This document shows positions 46,420 through 61,100 of a stretch of 64,000 nucleotides of DNA, piece by piece. The DNA is taken from positions 25,382,643-25,446,642 of the forward strand of contig NC_034010.1 in assembly GCF_000346465.2 (NCBI RefSeq), in the 5' to 3' direction. The stretch's first letter is position 1, and each line of letters opens with the position of its first letter. A program made the position numbers and the translations under genes. Origin of the DNA: Prunus persica. Its lineage: Eukaryota; Streptophyta; Magnoliopsida; Rosales; Rosaceae. Under the pieces are notes generated by a model. It had not been told where the DNA came from. It made no database searches and worked only from the letters and a program-made list of their open reading frames with translations.

Positions 46420-46968
46420 TTGGTGGTGCGCTATTGTTCCTGATCATCTGTTGAACAATGATGAATCATTGGCTAAAAAGGTCTACATGTGTCGGAGCTA
46501 CCACCGGGATGTGGCCGAGACGACCCTAGAGCCGTTTGCTCCGAGTGCAACTATACTCTCTCCACAGAGGTGCCTTATGTCGCGGCACAGGCTACCGTGG
46601 AAGGATCGTCTAGTGTGGTGGTGAAGGAGGGTATGTGAAAGATGTTGTTACATACATGATAATGGACAATTTGGAAGTGAAGCCTATGTCTACCATATAG
46701 TGCATTATTGGGGGAGCATGTGAATTTTCAAGTTCTTTTCTTAATTGATTCAAATTGGCGATTAATGTATATGTTTCGATTTCTACTCTGCACACTCGAT
46801 CGACAGACGATAACCATCATGCATTATTCTGTAGGCTCTACTTTGCCACATTTCTTTTCTTTTTTGTTTTGGTTGGAGGTGGTGTTGTTATTCAAAATGA
46901 TCATTTTCTTTTCATTAGTTCTTAGGGTCTGAAATTGATGAAGACATCATTGGAATCCAATGCAGTTG
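46420..46968 (+). pseudogene. DUF674 pseudogene related to copy J (copy L)
   Basis: Lacks the N-terminal half. Recognisable from CCAATTGGTGGTGCGCTATT (PIGGA block) through AAAAAGGTCTACATGTGTCG (KKVYMCR), CTCTCCACAGAGGTGCCTTATG (LSTEVPYV), GGGTATGTGAAAGATGTTG and AAGCCTATGTCTACCATATAG (KPMSTI then stop). Frameshifts lie between. A partial terminal exon occurs at 46927-46968 (GLKLMKTSLESNAV), then a jump to the J-type 3' flank. Confidence 0.8.
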
Positions 46969-46989
46969 AAATTGCAAGTTGTGTGGCTC

Positions 46990-47530
46990 CAAGATGTTTT
47001 TGAGACTCATGTATTACACTCTTTTGCTGTTGAATAAATCACTTTCTTCATTTTTGCTTGTTCCGTTAAAAACGAAGAAGTTTGTATCTCGTACTCCGAC
47101 ACAATCATTTGGTTCACTAATCTTCCTTTTTCAGTACAAAAGTGTCTAAAAATTCCAAAGAGATTTGATGTTTATTGATCCGGTCAACTAGTCTAATTCA
47201 CATATTCTATATATATAAAATAAATAATGACATGCGCTAATGTGTATACTATAGCATACTAGTACTAACTGAAATTACAATACAAAGTGACCGCAATAAT
47301 TTTGAACTACAATAACCAAACACTTCACTTGTGTAAAAGAAGGGGGGATTTTAGTGAAATTTTCAGCACACATTAAAATTTAATTTAAATTATAAAATAG
47401 GAAAATTTACTTAACAAAAGATAAAAGAGTAAAATCAAATATTTTAAGTTCAAAAAAATAAAATAACTCACAAAATTAGAAAAAATCACGTATTGGGCAG
47501 TAAACACCATATCCATTTCGTTTATTTTAT
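46990..47530. other. Intergenic DNA between the DUF674 cluster and RPL23A
   Basis: AT-rich, with J-type 3' flank homology at its left edge only. No gene or repeat boundary seen. Confidence 0.5.
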
Positions 47531-47989
47531 TTCTTTTGGGCCCAAAATGAGGCCCAAGAATTATATTTTCAGTAAAACTCAAGGCCCGTAGCGAAGCAAG
47601 GGCATTGTTAGTAATAAAAAACAGAGTAGCTATATAAGGAGCTCAGATTCGTCTTCTCCACTCGAAAACCCTACACTTCGGCCGCAGCTGCTCCTCATCT
47701 ACAGGTACTTCTTCAAGACTCCATCTTCGCCGCTGTCTAGGACTCTTAGTACAGTTTTCTAACCAATTTCGCTGACGAAGTGAATTTCTTAAGCTGAATT
47801 AGCTATGTTCTTGGGCTGTGATTTATCCTCTTTTTTGTGTTTAATATTTTTACGATTTATCGCTTTGGTTATGCGTTTGAGATTTGTGTGTTTCTGCCTT
47901 TTCTAATATCCGTATTGATTAAGTTTGTCCTTGTTTTCTGTTTGCATAATGCTTGTTAGGTAGGTTTGTTTCTCGTTGAGCTCAGAGCA
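47531..47989 (+). promoter_or_regulatory. RPL23A promoter and leader: site II motifs, TATA box, telo box, leader intron
   Basis: Three GGCCC-type site II words: TGGGCC at 47537-47542, GGCCCA at 47551-47556 and GGCCCG at 47583. A TATATAA box is at 47631-47637 and a telo box AAACCCTA at 47666-47673. This set is characteristic of plant ribosomal protein genes. A donor at about 47705 (CTACAG|GTACTT) and an acceptor near 47959 (GTTAG) suggest a 5'UTR intron. Confidence 0.75.
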
Positions 47990-49136
<1,147 letters not shown>

Positions 49137-49782
49137 ATTAATGTTGTATTGTCTTTTTATTTTGAAGCCAAGTGATTTCCGTTCTTGCTATGACAGTTTT
49201 GTTAGTATTGCGCTATGTTAGTCCTCCTGGAGTAGTTTGGTTTTCTTCAATTTGTATTTGATATATTCATCGTTTCCTTTTTCTTATGGCAATGGGATGC
49301 AATTAAAATTTAGTTCGGTGTTAATGCCTTAATATACACCGTCTATTACCATGTTTTGAATTTTGTTTTAAACATAAGCAACCATTTATTTATGTTGGAT
49401 CATTGTGCTGTTGACGAATTCTACCTTGAAAATTTTGCGGTTTGGTATTTCTTTCGGCAAAGTATTGTGCCCTCGATATAAGTTATTTTCAATTAACAGC
49501 TGCCTGAAAGGATACGGTTGAATGAAAAACGCTGTGATTATGATGGGCAGCTGATGTGAATGCTGGTTCGGCAAAAATGTATTTCATATGTCAATGACTA
49601 TATAATATATTTATCCAGAAGAAAAATATTTCTCCCCTCTCCCACCCTCTCAATAATACAAAATGAAAAGAAAGAAATGAAGAAAAAAGAAAACACAAAA
49701 GAAAAATGTTGATGAGCATAATGGTATTTGCTAATTGCAACCAAATGTGAGCCGTTCCTAATCAGATTTGTGAAACCCCATC
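49137..49782. other. Region between convergent RPL23A and PPL1
   Basis: 3' flanks of two convergent genes. T-rich RPL23A 3'UTR-like sequence to about 49300, AT-rich beyond. No feature recognised. Confidence 0.5.
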
Positions 49783-51753
49783 TCAGACTTTGAAGATTTT
49801 GAAAGAATCAACGACGGTGTGTAATTTGTCTTTCATCTTACCCCACCTCCTCTCATTGGCCCCAGTGGTCAAAGTGAAGAACTTGCCTGCAAACCAGAAA
49901 CAAAACTTTACACTAAGATGCCGACCTACAAAACTATCTATATCTAAGCTGTGATTCAGGCTTGCTGAAAAATGATGTAGCAAATGCCAAGCCTGCTGAG
50001 AAATTGAATGAAGCAGAATAGAAGAAGCCTTAAACAGGATGCATTTCCCAGTTTCATACCATTGCCAATAGATATCGTGCTGAGCGCGTGGCGAGTATAG
50101 TTTGGAGCCTTCGCAACGAACTCGAAAGTGTAATATGTTTTCCCATCAATTTCATGCTGCACCATAGATACAAAAGCAATTAATCAGCATTCAATTAGGC
50201 CATATAACCTAGAATCAAGGATAAAAATATATTGAAGTTCCATATAAGAAGGTAGCTACTGCATCTGCCATACTGTTTTATGATACCTCCTGATCAACAA
50301 AAAGTTTGCAGCATTTCCAAACAGAAGCTCATTGATTTCCTATTTTCACTTCTATCACAAATTTGCTATACGTAACTACATATTTCAGGAGATTTCATTG
50401 TTTGTAACTAGCTGATTGCTTCCCCTTCATGAAAGCACAAAAAAGTTGAACACATTATGGTAATATCAAGCAAAAACAAATCAAAGAACAAACCTCTACT
50501 GCCTCAATCAGTTTTGTTTTCTGGGTAGGAGGAGCCAGAACCTTCTTGATTAAAACTTCAGCCACCTGAGATCATTAAGTAAATGAGTATGGTAACTTAC
50601 TAGTCTTTCATCCACCAATGTAAGGAAGGACTGAGCAAAATGCAAACAGAAACTGATTTCAACCTCTGAGATTCTGGTTAATGTTAGAGACACAACACTA
50701 GTGGCAAAGATCAGAGAGCTAACCTGCTGTGGTGACCCGAATTCCTTAATGTCTTGCTTGACGGTTGGGAAGACATTCACACTTACAGTCTCTAATGGTT
50801 CAATGACATCCTTGAAGACCTTGTCTTGACCTTCAACGGTTACTTCCTGTGCTCTCCCCAGAAAGAGAAAAAAAAAAAAAAAAACCCACTAAAGAACTGG
50901 CCATAACTCTAAATGTCTACCACCTCAATGATCAATTACATAAGCCAGAGGTAGATAAAACCCAAAAACTCTCACCTGCCACCCAAAGGGATAAACAAAT
51001 TCGTACCCGTCTGTCTTGTCCGTGACTGGCAGAAATCCCTTTTTATTTTCTGCAGCAACTGAGCCATATCAAAGGTGTTCTTTTAGGTTATCAGTCATCA
51101 TTAATCAAGGAAGGCAACGCATTGCACAGAATGGGCATTGTTGCTAGTACATGAACACTATCTAGTATTTAGCATGGAATCTAGAAAACCTGGTACAACA
51201 AAGCTAAACTTGAAAGGACAAAGTACAGAACAAATGAAGTTGTTGAAATTCCTTACATGACACAGAATGTTGATTAGTTAGAAAAACCCAAGAAGCAATT
51301 GTCCCTGCAGCTAGTACTTGGCGTCTCCCAGATCTATCTGCCAAATATAAACACAAACTTAGATGGAAATTCAAAAACAAAAATGATGGGTACCCAATGT
51401 CATCAATCAATCAATATAATACAAAAGCCAAAAGTTGTGCCTAAAACTGCCAAAGATTATTACTTCTACCATGAATGAGTGATTACAATTTACAAAGGGC
51501 AATAATATGTAACAGCAATGCAGATTAAATTCCACAAATATGGGTATAAAGCAAGAAGGACCTTGAGAAGGAGAGCATGTTGAAGATGCCGGAGTTTGCT
51601 CTGCTCTTACCAAGAACGAATTGCTTCTTCTACAGCAATGGAATGTGCTTTGCTTATGCAACTGATGCCATAAAACCCAAAAAAATATTACCAAGTGAAA
51701 AGAAACAAAATTTAAACACAAACACTCAATGAATTCATAGAGCTACAATGGAA

Positions 51754-51811
<58 letters not shown>

Positions 51812-51875
51812 CCTTAGTGAAAGAGTTGAGCACAAGGGTCCTGTGGAGGGAAGGTGAGTTCTGCAGGGTCGCCAT
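49783..51875 (-). CDS. PPL1: PsbP-like protein 1, thylakoid lumen
   Basis: PPL1 is a lumenal PsbP-domain protein implicated in photosystem II repair. Eight exons on the minus strand: 51813-51875, 51562-51661, 51257-51337, 50976-51058, 50724-50846, 50494-50565, 50060-50156, 49783-49886, giving 240 residues. Visible: Ser-rich plastid transit peptide; a twin-arginine lumen signal (R59-R60 then VLAAGTIASWVFL); the PsbP fold from FLPVTDKTDGYEFVYPFGW through EVTVEGQDKVFKDVIEPLET, EFGSPQQVAEVLI, EIDGKTYYTFEF and FTLTTGANERRWGKMKDKLH. The (GA)n tract in intron 1 makes run-on ORFs of poly-Ser-Leu that are not real. Its next neighbour at 63282 is a related PsbP-like gene. Confidence 0.93.
51758..51808. 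repeat. (GA)n microsatellite in PPL1 intron 1
   Basis: About 25 GA units immediately downstream (minus strand) of the first PPL1 exon donor site. Confidence 0.95.
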
Positions 51876-52104
51876 TGCCAGTGGTTTTTTTTTGGAGTCT
51901 CTGAATTTTGTGAGTGAAGCAGGAACAAAAGTGGACTCAAGTGTGTTTGTGGAGATCACCTTATCTATTTCCTTCTCTGTTTGGACGACTTATCTGTTAT
52001 ACTCGTTGAGCCACCTGTATTGGCTGTTGTTCGTTAAGACCTTTTGCTTGCCACATCAGAAAATAAAAGAGAGAAGAAAAAAATACACTGTTAAAACTTA
52101 AAAA

Positions 52105-53117
52105 TAGGCCATTTTGATAATGTTTTTGGCGAATATTTTCTGAAAATAAAAACGAGAAAACAAATTTACATTTTCAGAATTCGAGAATGTTTATGGTAGA
52201 TTAATTAAAAAATATATTTAAAAAATTAAAACAATAAAGACTGTCTGGTAGATTTGAGAATAATAATATGTGTGGTATATTTCAAAGGTATTTTTGTTAA
52301 TGTCTGATAAAAAAAAACTATAACACAATTTTATGTATAAAAATAACTTCAACCCCACTCTTGTAAGCAAAGGAAAGGTTGATAAAAAAAAAATTTAAAA
52401 TAAAAAAGCTAAAGAAAAGAAAAAAACAAACACACCACCTTTTTTTATTTTTGGTCAGAACACCCCACCTCATTTTCCCGATCTAAACATATCTCCTCTC
52501 TCTCTCTCTCTCTCTCTCCATTTTTGTTAACTAAACACCTCTGAGATCTTTGAGATCTCAATAAACAACCTCTTGTTTTTAAGGTCATAGTTTCAAGGTC
52601 ATATTCTCCTAGCAGCAAAAATCAGGTAGATGGGTTTTGTGCTTGTTCAATTGGCTTGATAGTGCTGGTTCGATTGGGTGGTGATGGTGCTTCTATTGGG
52701 TATGGGTGGTGGAGGTGCTGGAGCCGATTGCTTTTACTAGGTGGCGATGATGTGTATTGGGTTGGATTGGGTGTTTGGTGGTGATTCAATTGGGATGGTT
52801 GGGTCTGTGAGGTTTGGTGGCAGTGGCAGGAGCAGTGGCGGTGGCAATGGTCTGACAGCCGTGTCGGTGGTGGGTTTGATGGTGGACGCTGTGGCGGGTT
52901 GGACAGCGGTGGTTGGGGTTTGATTATGGCGGTGACAATTAATTTTCGATTCTATTTTGCTTTTGGAAATGTTGAATCTGCATTCTCTAAAAACGCTGGA
53001 AACGTCAAAATGAAGTTGTCTACTGTGTTTTTAGACTTCCCCACCGAACGCATATTCCACCCGTTTTTACACTAGGAAAATGAAAAGAGACTCTAAAAAC
53101 GCCACCGAATGGGCCTA
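52105..53117. mobile_element. Possible TIR element between PPL1 and ABCB20
   Basis: The left end TAGGCCATTTTGATAATG, then TTTTTGGCG, resembles the right end on the minus strand, TAGGCCCATTCGGTGGCG, then TTTTTAGAG. Ends of this style (GGCCCATTCGG..GTTTTT) are known from plant MITE-like families. The interior holds a CT run (52496-52518) and a GGT-rich stretch (52660-52925) that gives meaningless Gly/Val-rich ORFs. Confidence 0.45.
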
Positions 53118-54640
53118 GAAACAAAAACCCAATTAACTTTAAACATTTTTTTATACAAATAATATTAAGGGAGGAAGAATCGAACTCAAGATTTCGATAT
53201 AAGATAAATGCTCTTTTTTCATGATGTATGTGGGAAGTTTACTAATGATATTGTTGTCACAAGATTTGCATAAAATTCAAACCTTTTGATAACATATTGT
53301 TGGTTTTCAAAATTTATATTATATGTTCCTTTAAAACTAAGGTATGATGTGAGGAATTTAGCATATCCTCTTTGTAATTTTATTTCTTGTTTTAAAAATA
53401 AAAAATAAAAAATAAAAAAACAGTTGTTAGTCTCAAATTCATATCCCAGTGTTTATTATTGATGTTCCAAATAGATATAATTAGTTATCAAGTCAATCAT
53501 GTTAATTCGGATCTATTATCAACTAATCGTGTTGATGAAGTTCAATAATAATAATAAAAAGAAATTGTGCATTATGATTTTTTTTCTATAACATGTTTTC
53601 TTAGAATGCAATAAACATAAAAACTTTGCTTTCATCATGATTGCGCAGCATAATGCTAAGCTAACACAATTGAATTGAATTCTACATTATATCAACCAAA
53701 AAGCAAATTACATGGTAATAAAATGCTTTTAAGAAAAGTTGGTTTGATTTTTTAACTACTTAAGACTTTGCTGCCGGATTATTGTTGATTAATTACAGAT
53801 GCAAGCTCAACATCAAATCAAGGTGACACAAGCAACTTAAAATTAACATAATGAAGTGGTGCTGTGGTGGTTCCCATCCTTTTCGATGAATATAGAGATG
53901 AGTAGGAAGAAAGTAAAAGCTTCTAATGTTAAGATAATTCAACAATTGTTGTTCGTAATATTTGAAAACCGGACACCACAAGACCAAACAATGATTACAA
54001 ATTGAACATAACTTATATGAATTGTCGAAAATTATTATCGAACGTAACTTCAACAAAACTTGGAAACAAAGCAACAAACTTTCTCTTAAGTTATGTGAAA
54101 ATATAGGCATTGTCTTCGAACTTTGAATTCGCATTAAGATTGACAATTTCTAAAGTGTGTGACAATATAACACATTAAGATATTTCCCTCAACAATATTT
54201 TTTTCCTTTCAATGAGGAAGGAAAAGGGAGAACACCTTGGCAACATTACTCCAATAAAGAAATGGTACCTACCAACCCAAAAGGCAAAATGAAAAAGAAT
54301 GAGAGGGAACAGAGCAAATGCACTGGCACCAAAAGAAAAGAAAAAGAATGCTCACCCCTTTCTCCTTCGCAATCATCTCTCTCTTTTTGCTCCTCCTCCT
54401 CCTCCTCCTACGCTCTTACTCACACACATGACACCCCATAGACTCCCAAAAAAAATTCTTTAAAGAATTCCATTTAAATATAAACGAAAAGCCAACTAAC
54501 CTCCCCGCCCATATCACCTAAATCCACACGTGTCACCCTCCCACCTCCCAACCTCCTGGACTACAACGTAATTTCACCAGACCTCACACAGCTGTTCACA
54601 CATTTACCAACACAAATCATTCCCCGCCAAATTACCAAAC
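53118..54640. other. Intergenic DNA upstream of ABCB20
   Basis: AT-rich. No gene, no clear repeat. Pyrimidine-rich from about 54350 (CTCCTCCTCCTCCTCC). Confidence 0.5.
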
Positions 54641-55174
54641 TACCCCCAAAAAAACATGACCCAGGTGCAAATCCCTCCAAAACGCATATCTTCATCGCCG
54701 GCGTTTGACCGTTATAACCAAAACAGAAATACGAAGAAGAACGATGTTTTCATTTTCATTTTCATTTTCGTATTTTTGAAATTTTATTTTATTTTTTGGG
54801 GAGTTTTTTTATTTTTTGGGTTTGTGACAGTGGGTGTGCGTGGAGTCAATATTTCTGCTTCTGCTTCTTCCTTGTTTGTCTTTCTCCGCCTTGTTTGACC
54901 GAGTCGCCAGCCTATCGACGACTCGTTGTTTTTCGTCTTCTTCGTCTCCTCTCTTCTGCTGCTTTTCGAAAAAGCAAAAAACAGCAGAAGATCACAGAGA
55001 AGCCGAAACATCAAAACATCAAAATCTCCTCTAAATTTAGCACAGATCCCGCTAAATTTAGAGGGAGCGAGAAAAATACGTACAATTAGGTTTAGGGTTT
55101 TTGGGACAGAGGGAGGTGTAGCAGGAGGACAGGGAGCGAGCTAGGGTCACAACGGTAATTTCTCCACCGCCAAG
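54641..55174 (+). promoter_or_regulatory. ABCB20 promoter-proximal region and 5' leader
   Basis: Contains (ATTTTC)n at about 54750-54770 and a T/C-rich leader. Short ORFs here lie upstream of the main start. A short inverted repeat about CTAAATTTAG occurs at 55030-55060 (TAAATTTAGCACAGATCCCG, CTAAATTTAGAGG). No assured TATA box. Confidence 0.4.
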
Positions 55175-58100
55175 ATGATGATCTCTCGGGGGCTGTTCGG
55201 GTGGTCGCCCCCGCACATACAGCCCTTGACGCCGGTCTCCGAGGTGTCCGAGCCGCCCGAGTCGCCGTCGCCGTACATGGACCAGAGTGCCGACGCGTCA
55301 GCCCAGCCGATGGAGCAGGAGGAGGAGATGGAGGAGCCGGAGGAGATCGAGCCGCCGCCGGCCGCCGTGCCCTTCTCGCGGCTCTTCACCTGCGCGGACC
55401 GCCTCGATTGGGTTCTCATGACCGTTGGATCGCTCGCCGCCGCGGCTCACGGGACGGCTCTCGTGGTGTACTTGCACTACTTCGCGAAGATAATTCAGAT
55501 ACTCTGGATGGGCAAAAACCACCCAGGCGACCAGCCGCCGCCGACTGATATTAGCGAGGAGCAGTTCCAGAAGTTTATGGATGTGAGTTATCTTGATTTA
55601 TCGAAACCCTAGCACGTGTTTTTTCCGTTTGGTTGATGACAAAAAGGATTGAAATTGTTCTATTAAGCGAGTCTTCGTTTAAATTGAGCTGGAAACCGAT
55701 GGTTTAAGTGTGGGACATACGACATATAGTATTCGAATTTCCTTTTGTAGGTATTTTTTTTCTTTTTGTTTTTTTGTTAGCCTGAGCTGCTTTTAAGAAG
55801 TTTGGGATGCAGTATTCCCAATTAATCGTTTAGGTTTTGTAGTAGCTATAGTACTAGGGATAGAAATTTCTGTTTGCTGCTTAACTTTACATGCGTATAT
55901 TTGAATCCTCTTGTTTGATAAAGGAAGATGGTTGTTTAATAGTAGTGTTGAAATCATCCAAAAGAAAGGGAAGATCGCATATGAGGGGCATATGCTTATT
56001 CATTTTTTGTTTTACCGCTGACAGATGTTCATAAGCAAGTGTTACTATGGTATGTTTGAACTGTTGCTTTCTTTCTTGGGGTATATTTGTTTTGCCACTG
56101 ATTCATTTCCCAATCTATTGGCACACTGAAATACTGAGAATAGTTTGATTCTCAAAAAATATATATTTGTCTTTGGAGGTGTGGTGCTAATCTTTTTGGC
56201 CTATCAACTTTATATGATTATGAGAGAGATATAGCATGTCATTTATCTATTATGAGGCGTGAAATGTTTCAAGAATGTCCTAGTAGATGTATATAAAAGA
56301 TATATATATATAAGTTTAAAGGTAATTCTAACTAAAGTTTTGTCCGAAAACCTTGGTTCAGAAGTTTTTGCGTTATAGAAAAATGTGTGTTGTTGAAATA
56401 ATTTATAAGAATTCTCAGCAAAAAGAATCTATTGATTAACAGGCGGCTTCTGAATTGTATTCAGACAAAAATTATCTTTTTCTGTTTTTCTCCTTGGACT
56501 TCTATAGTAACCAAGAGTCTTTGTTGTCTTTCTGCACATTTTTTTATTCTTTATTATACCATCTTCTCAATGAGTATCAATGTATGAAATGGAAGTTGAA
56601 GGAATGAGCACATATTCAATAACTGTTTTATTGTCTGCTTGCAGCTTGCTTTATCCATCATTTATATTGCCACAGGCGTTTTTGCTGCTGGCTGGATTGG
56701 TAAGATTGATTTTTCACTAGAAGAATTAGTCATCACTGCATTTCTTTCATCACAGAATATGCTCCTCTGCATTTATACTAACTTTTTTCTATGTAATAGA
56801 GGTCTCATGCTGGATTCTGACGGGAGAAAGGCAGACTGCTGTCATCAGGTCAAACTATGTTCAAGTATTACTTAATCAGGATATGAGTTTTTTTGATACC
56901 TACGGGAACAACGGGGACATTGTGAGCCAAGTATTGAGTGATGTGCTGCTCATTCAGTCTGCTCTTAGTGAAAAAGTATGCCTAAAGCTAATATATCATC
57001 TCTTTCCCTGTCCCCCTTTTCAAGCACACACTTTTTTTTTACTGACAAACTTCTTCCGTATGTGATCTATCAGTGCATGTGTCTTGCCTAATATTTTTAT
57101 TGCACTGTGATAATGCAGGTTGGGAACTATATTCATAACATGGCTACATTTTTCAGTGGTCTCATTATTGGATTCATCAACTGTTGGCAGATTGCGGCAA
57201 TAACATTGGCCACTGGCCCATTTATTGTTGCTGCTGGAGGAATATCAAACATATTTCTCCATAGGCTTGCTGAGAATATTCAAGATGCATACGCTGAAGC
57301 AGCTAGCATTGCAGAACAGGTTTATTATTTAATATAATGAATTTCCATCTTACCTAACCATGGAATCAAATAGAAAAATTTCTTTGCCTCTTTTTTCGGG
57401 CCGTATCATCATATTTATTGCAAATAGTGTCACAAATTGCGTTTTTTTAGTATCACATCTTTGACATGTCTGGTTGATAGATCAATTCTATTGATAGTCT
57501 TGGATATGTAATGGTCGTTTTTCATATAATGAATTTCCATCTTACCTAACCAAGGAATCAAATAGAATTCTTTTTTTGCCTATTTTTTCGGGTCATATTA
57601 TCATATTTGTTGCAAATAGTGTCATAAATTGCCTTTTTAGTATGGTGTTGATAGATCACTTATACTGATAGTCTCAGATATGTAATGGTCGTCATTTTGG
57701 CAAAGTGGTTAAGGGCATTGTTTCTTAAATTTCCGTACTTCTTTGATTATGCAGGCAGTCTCTTACATTAGGACGTTATATGCATTTACAAACGAAACAT
57801 TAGCCAAGTATTCGTATGCAACATCACTGCAAGCAACTCTCAGATATGGCATATTGATAAGCCTTGTGCAAGGACTTGGACTTGGATTTACTTATGGTCT
57901 TGCCATTTGTTCTTGTGCCTTGCAACTGTGGGTTGGAAGGTTCCTGGTTTCGCAAGGGAAAGCTCATGGTGGTGAAATTATAACAGCCCTCTTTGCTGTA
58001 ATATTAAGTGGCCTGTAAGCATCTTGTTTATGTTTTAATATATATATATATATATTATCTTTTCTCTAGGAACATATGCCTATCATTTATTCCTTTCTAC

Positions 58101-61100
58101 TTTTGTGTTATTTCCGTCTTCATTTACAGTGGTCTGAATCAAGCGGCAACAAACTTCTACTCATTTGATCAAGGTCGAATTGCTGCATTTAGACTTTTTG
58201 AGATGATAAGTCGATCATCTTCTACCGTTAATCATGAGGGAACTACCCTAGTAACCGTGCAAGGAAATATTGAGTTTCGGAATGTATATTTCAGTTATCT
58301 ATCTCGTCCTGAGATCCCGATTTTGAGTGGTTTTTACCTCACTGTACCTGCTAAGAAAGCCGTGGCACTCGTCGGCAGGAATGGTTCTGGAAAGAGCAGT
58401 ATTATCCCCCTCATGGAGCGGTTTTATGATCCTACATTAGGTATGAGGGTCATATTTCTTGCACATTGTGGTGTGTTTACTATTTCATTCAAGGTTCCAC
58501 TGAAACGTTTAGCAAAAATTTCTGCTTGCAGATTCCAATGGTTTTTCCATTTTGTGGTGCAGGAGAAGTTCTTTTGGACGGAGAAAACATAAAGAACCTG
58601 AAACTGGAGTGGCTTAGAAGTCAGATAGGGCTAGTCACGCAGGAGCCTGCCTTGCTGAGTCTGAGTATAAGAGATAATATTGCTTATGGCCGGGATGCTA
58701 CAGTGGATCAAATTGAAGAAGCTGCTAAAATAGCGCATGCGCATACATTTATTACCTCACTTGAGGGATCATATGATACACAGGTGAAACTTGGAATGCA
58801 AAATATACATTGAACCTGTATCTGTTTTTATGTTAGTTTCTTTCTCAGCTGTTTTTCTTGTGAAACATTTTATAAAAATTCATTTTGATCTTCACATTTC
58901 AGGTGGGAAGAGCAGGCTTAGCATTGACGGAAGAGCAAAAAATAAAACTTTCAATTGCCAGAGCTGTGCTGCTAAACCCGTCCATTCTTTTGCTTGATGA
59001 AGTCACTGGAGGACTTGATTTTGAGGCTGAAAGAGCTGTTCAAGAAGCTCTAGATCTCCTCATGTTGGGTCGTTCAACTATAATTATAGCTCGGCGGCTT
59101 AGTCTTATAAGGAACGCTGATTATATAGCTGTGATGGAGGAAGGCCAACTAGTTGAGATGGGTACGCATGATGAGTTACTAACTCTGGATGGCCTATATG
59201 CGGAGCTTCTCAAATGTGAAGAGGCTGCAAAACTTCCTAGGAGGTATGGTACAAGAACAGTTGTTCTTCCTTTAGTTTGGTTGAAGATTTCCTGTGATTA
59301 TCTTTGCACTATCTGTTCGGAGTTTTATGTAACCACACAATAATTTCTATTTCGAAATGGATTATCATTTTTCTTCTTACCAAGTTATGTCTTTATGATT
59401 TCTGTTAATACAGGATGCCATTGAGGAACTACAAGGAGACTGCAACCTTCCAAATTGAAAAGGATTCTTCGGCAAGTCATAGCTTCCAAGAACCATCATC
59501 TCCAAAAATGATGAAATCACCCTCGCTTCAGAGAGCTAGTGGCATGTTCCGGATGGGAGATGGCAATTTTAACTCAGAGGAGTCACCAAACGCTAGGAGT
59601 CCTCCAGCAGAGAAAATGTTGGAAAATGGTCAGCCCTTGGATTCAGCAGATAAGGAACCATCAATAAAAAGGCAGGATAGTTTTGAAATGAGACTACCTG
59701 AGTTACCCAAGATTGATGTCCAGTCTGTAAATCAACAGACATTGAATGGTTCGGACCCTGAATCCCCCGTTTCACCCCTTTTGACATCTGATCCGAAAAA
59801 TGAGCGTTCCCATTCACAAACCTTTAGCCGTCCACATAGCCATTCGGATGATTTTCCCATGAAATTGAAGGAAGAAAAAAGCACACATCAAAAGAAGGCA
59901 CCATCATTTTGGAGGCTTGCACAGCTTAGTTTTGCAGAGTGGCTTTATGCTGTGTTAGGAAGCATTGGTGCTGCTATCTTTGGTTCCTTTAATCCTCTTC
60001 TCGCTTATGTTATTGCACTGATAGTAACAGCATACTACAGAGGTGATGAAGGTCATCACTTGAGTCAGGAAGTAGACAAATGGTGCTTGATCATTGCTTG
60101 CATGGGTATAGTGACAGTCGTTGCCAATTTCTTGCAGCATTTCTACTTTGGTATTATGGGGGAGAAAATGACGGAACGAGTTCGTAGAATGATGTTCTCA
60201 GGTGCGTGACTCTTTAATCTCTTATTAGTTTTAGATATTGCATTGTACCGTGTGGGCACTTTATCTTACATTTTGCAATCATGTGACAGCAATGCTGCGC
60301 AATGAAGCTGGATGGTTTGATGAAGAAGAGAACAGTGCCGATACCTTATCCATGCGCTTGGCAAATGATGCTACATTTGTACGGGCTGCTTTTAGCAATC
60401 GGCTTTCAATATTTATACAGGATAGTGCTGCTATTATTGTGGCTGTTCTCATTGGGATGTTGCTACAATGGCGATTAGCACTAGTGGCTTTGGCAACTCT
60501 ACCAATTCTCACTATTTCTGCCATTGCACAGGTTTTCATCATATCTACTTTTATAATGTAAAATTGTCCTGATATTTCTACACGAGTTGAGTTGTGTTTG
60601 TTTTAATTTATTGTTCAGTCAACTTGTGGATGACAGGGTTTCTATATATACGTATTTTTTTTTTTTTCTGTTTCTTGTAAGAATAGATTGTGGTTTCTCT
60701 GGTTGATCAGTTTGCCCCTTCTTTATTCTCCAAATGTTAATGTCAAAATTAGCAGTACCCATGTATTGGTGAGCACCATTTAGTGGAAAGCAATCAAGTT
60801 CTTAGGAGCTTCAAACTTTTCCATTGCACATTCCAATTACTAATTTTCAGTGCTTCCCATTACTGCCTCGGGAAAGGGCATGAATCCAAGGGAAACCTTT
60901 TTTTTTATTTTATAAAGCTGCATTATGATTATTATGCCTTTTACCTATGGTGGATTTGAAAACTAAGTTTTAATTATCTTTAGGGATCTATTAAGTGATA
61001 ATATGCCTGGCTTCTCTTTTATGAAATCATCCTATTGGCTGAATTAGAGATACAAATCTAGATATTTATAGTTAGTGTTTGTTACATAGTGTTGTCTGAT

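Noticed and set aside
51735..51959. Minus-strand poly-Ser/Leu ORFs across 51743-51959
   Set aside because: They read through the (GA)n microsatellite in PPL1 intron 1. Only 51813-51875 is coding, with the splice donor right before the repeat.
52741..52923. Gly/Val-rich ORF near 52741-52923
   Set aside because: GGT/GGTG-rich simple sequence within a probable TIR element. Composition only, no domain.
55147..55548. GC-rich ORFs in other frames of the first ABCB20 exon
   Set aside because: Shadows of the real frame, which encodes the conserved MMISRGLFGWSPPH start.
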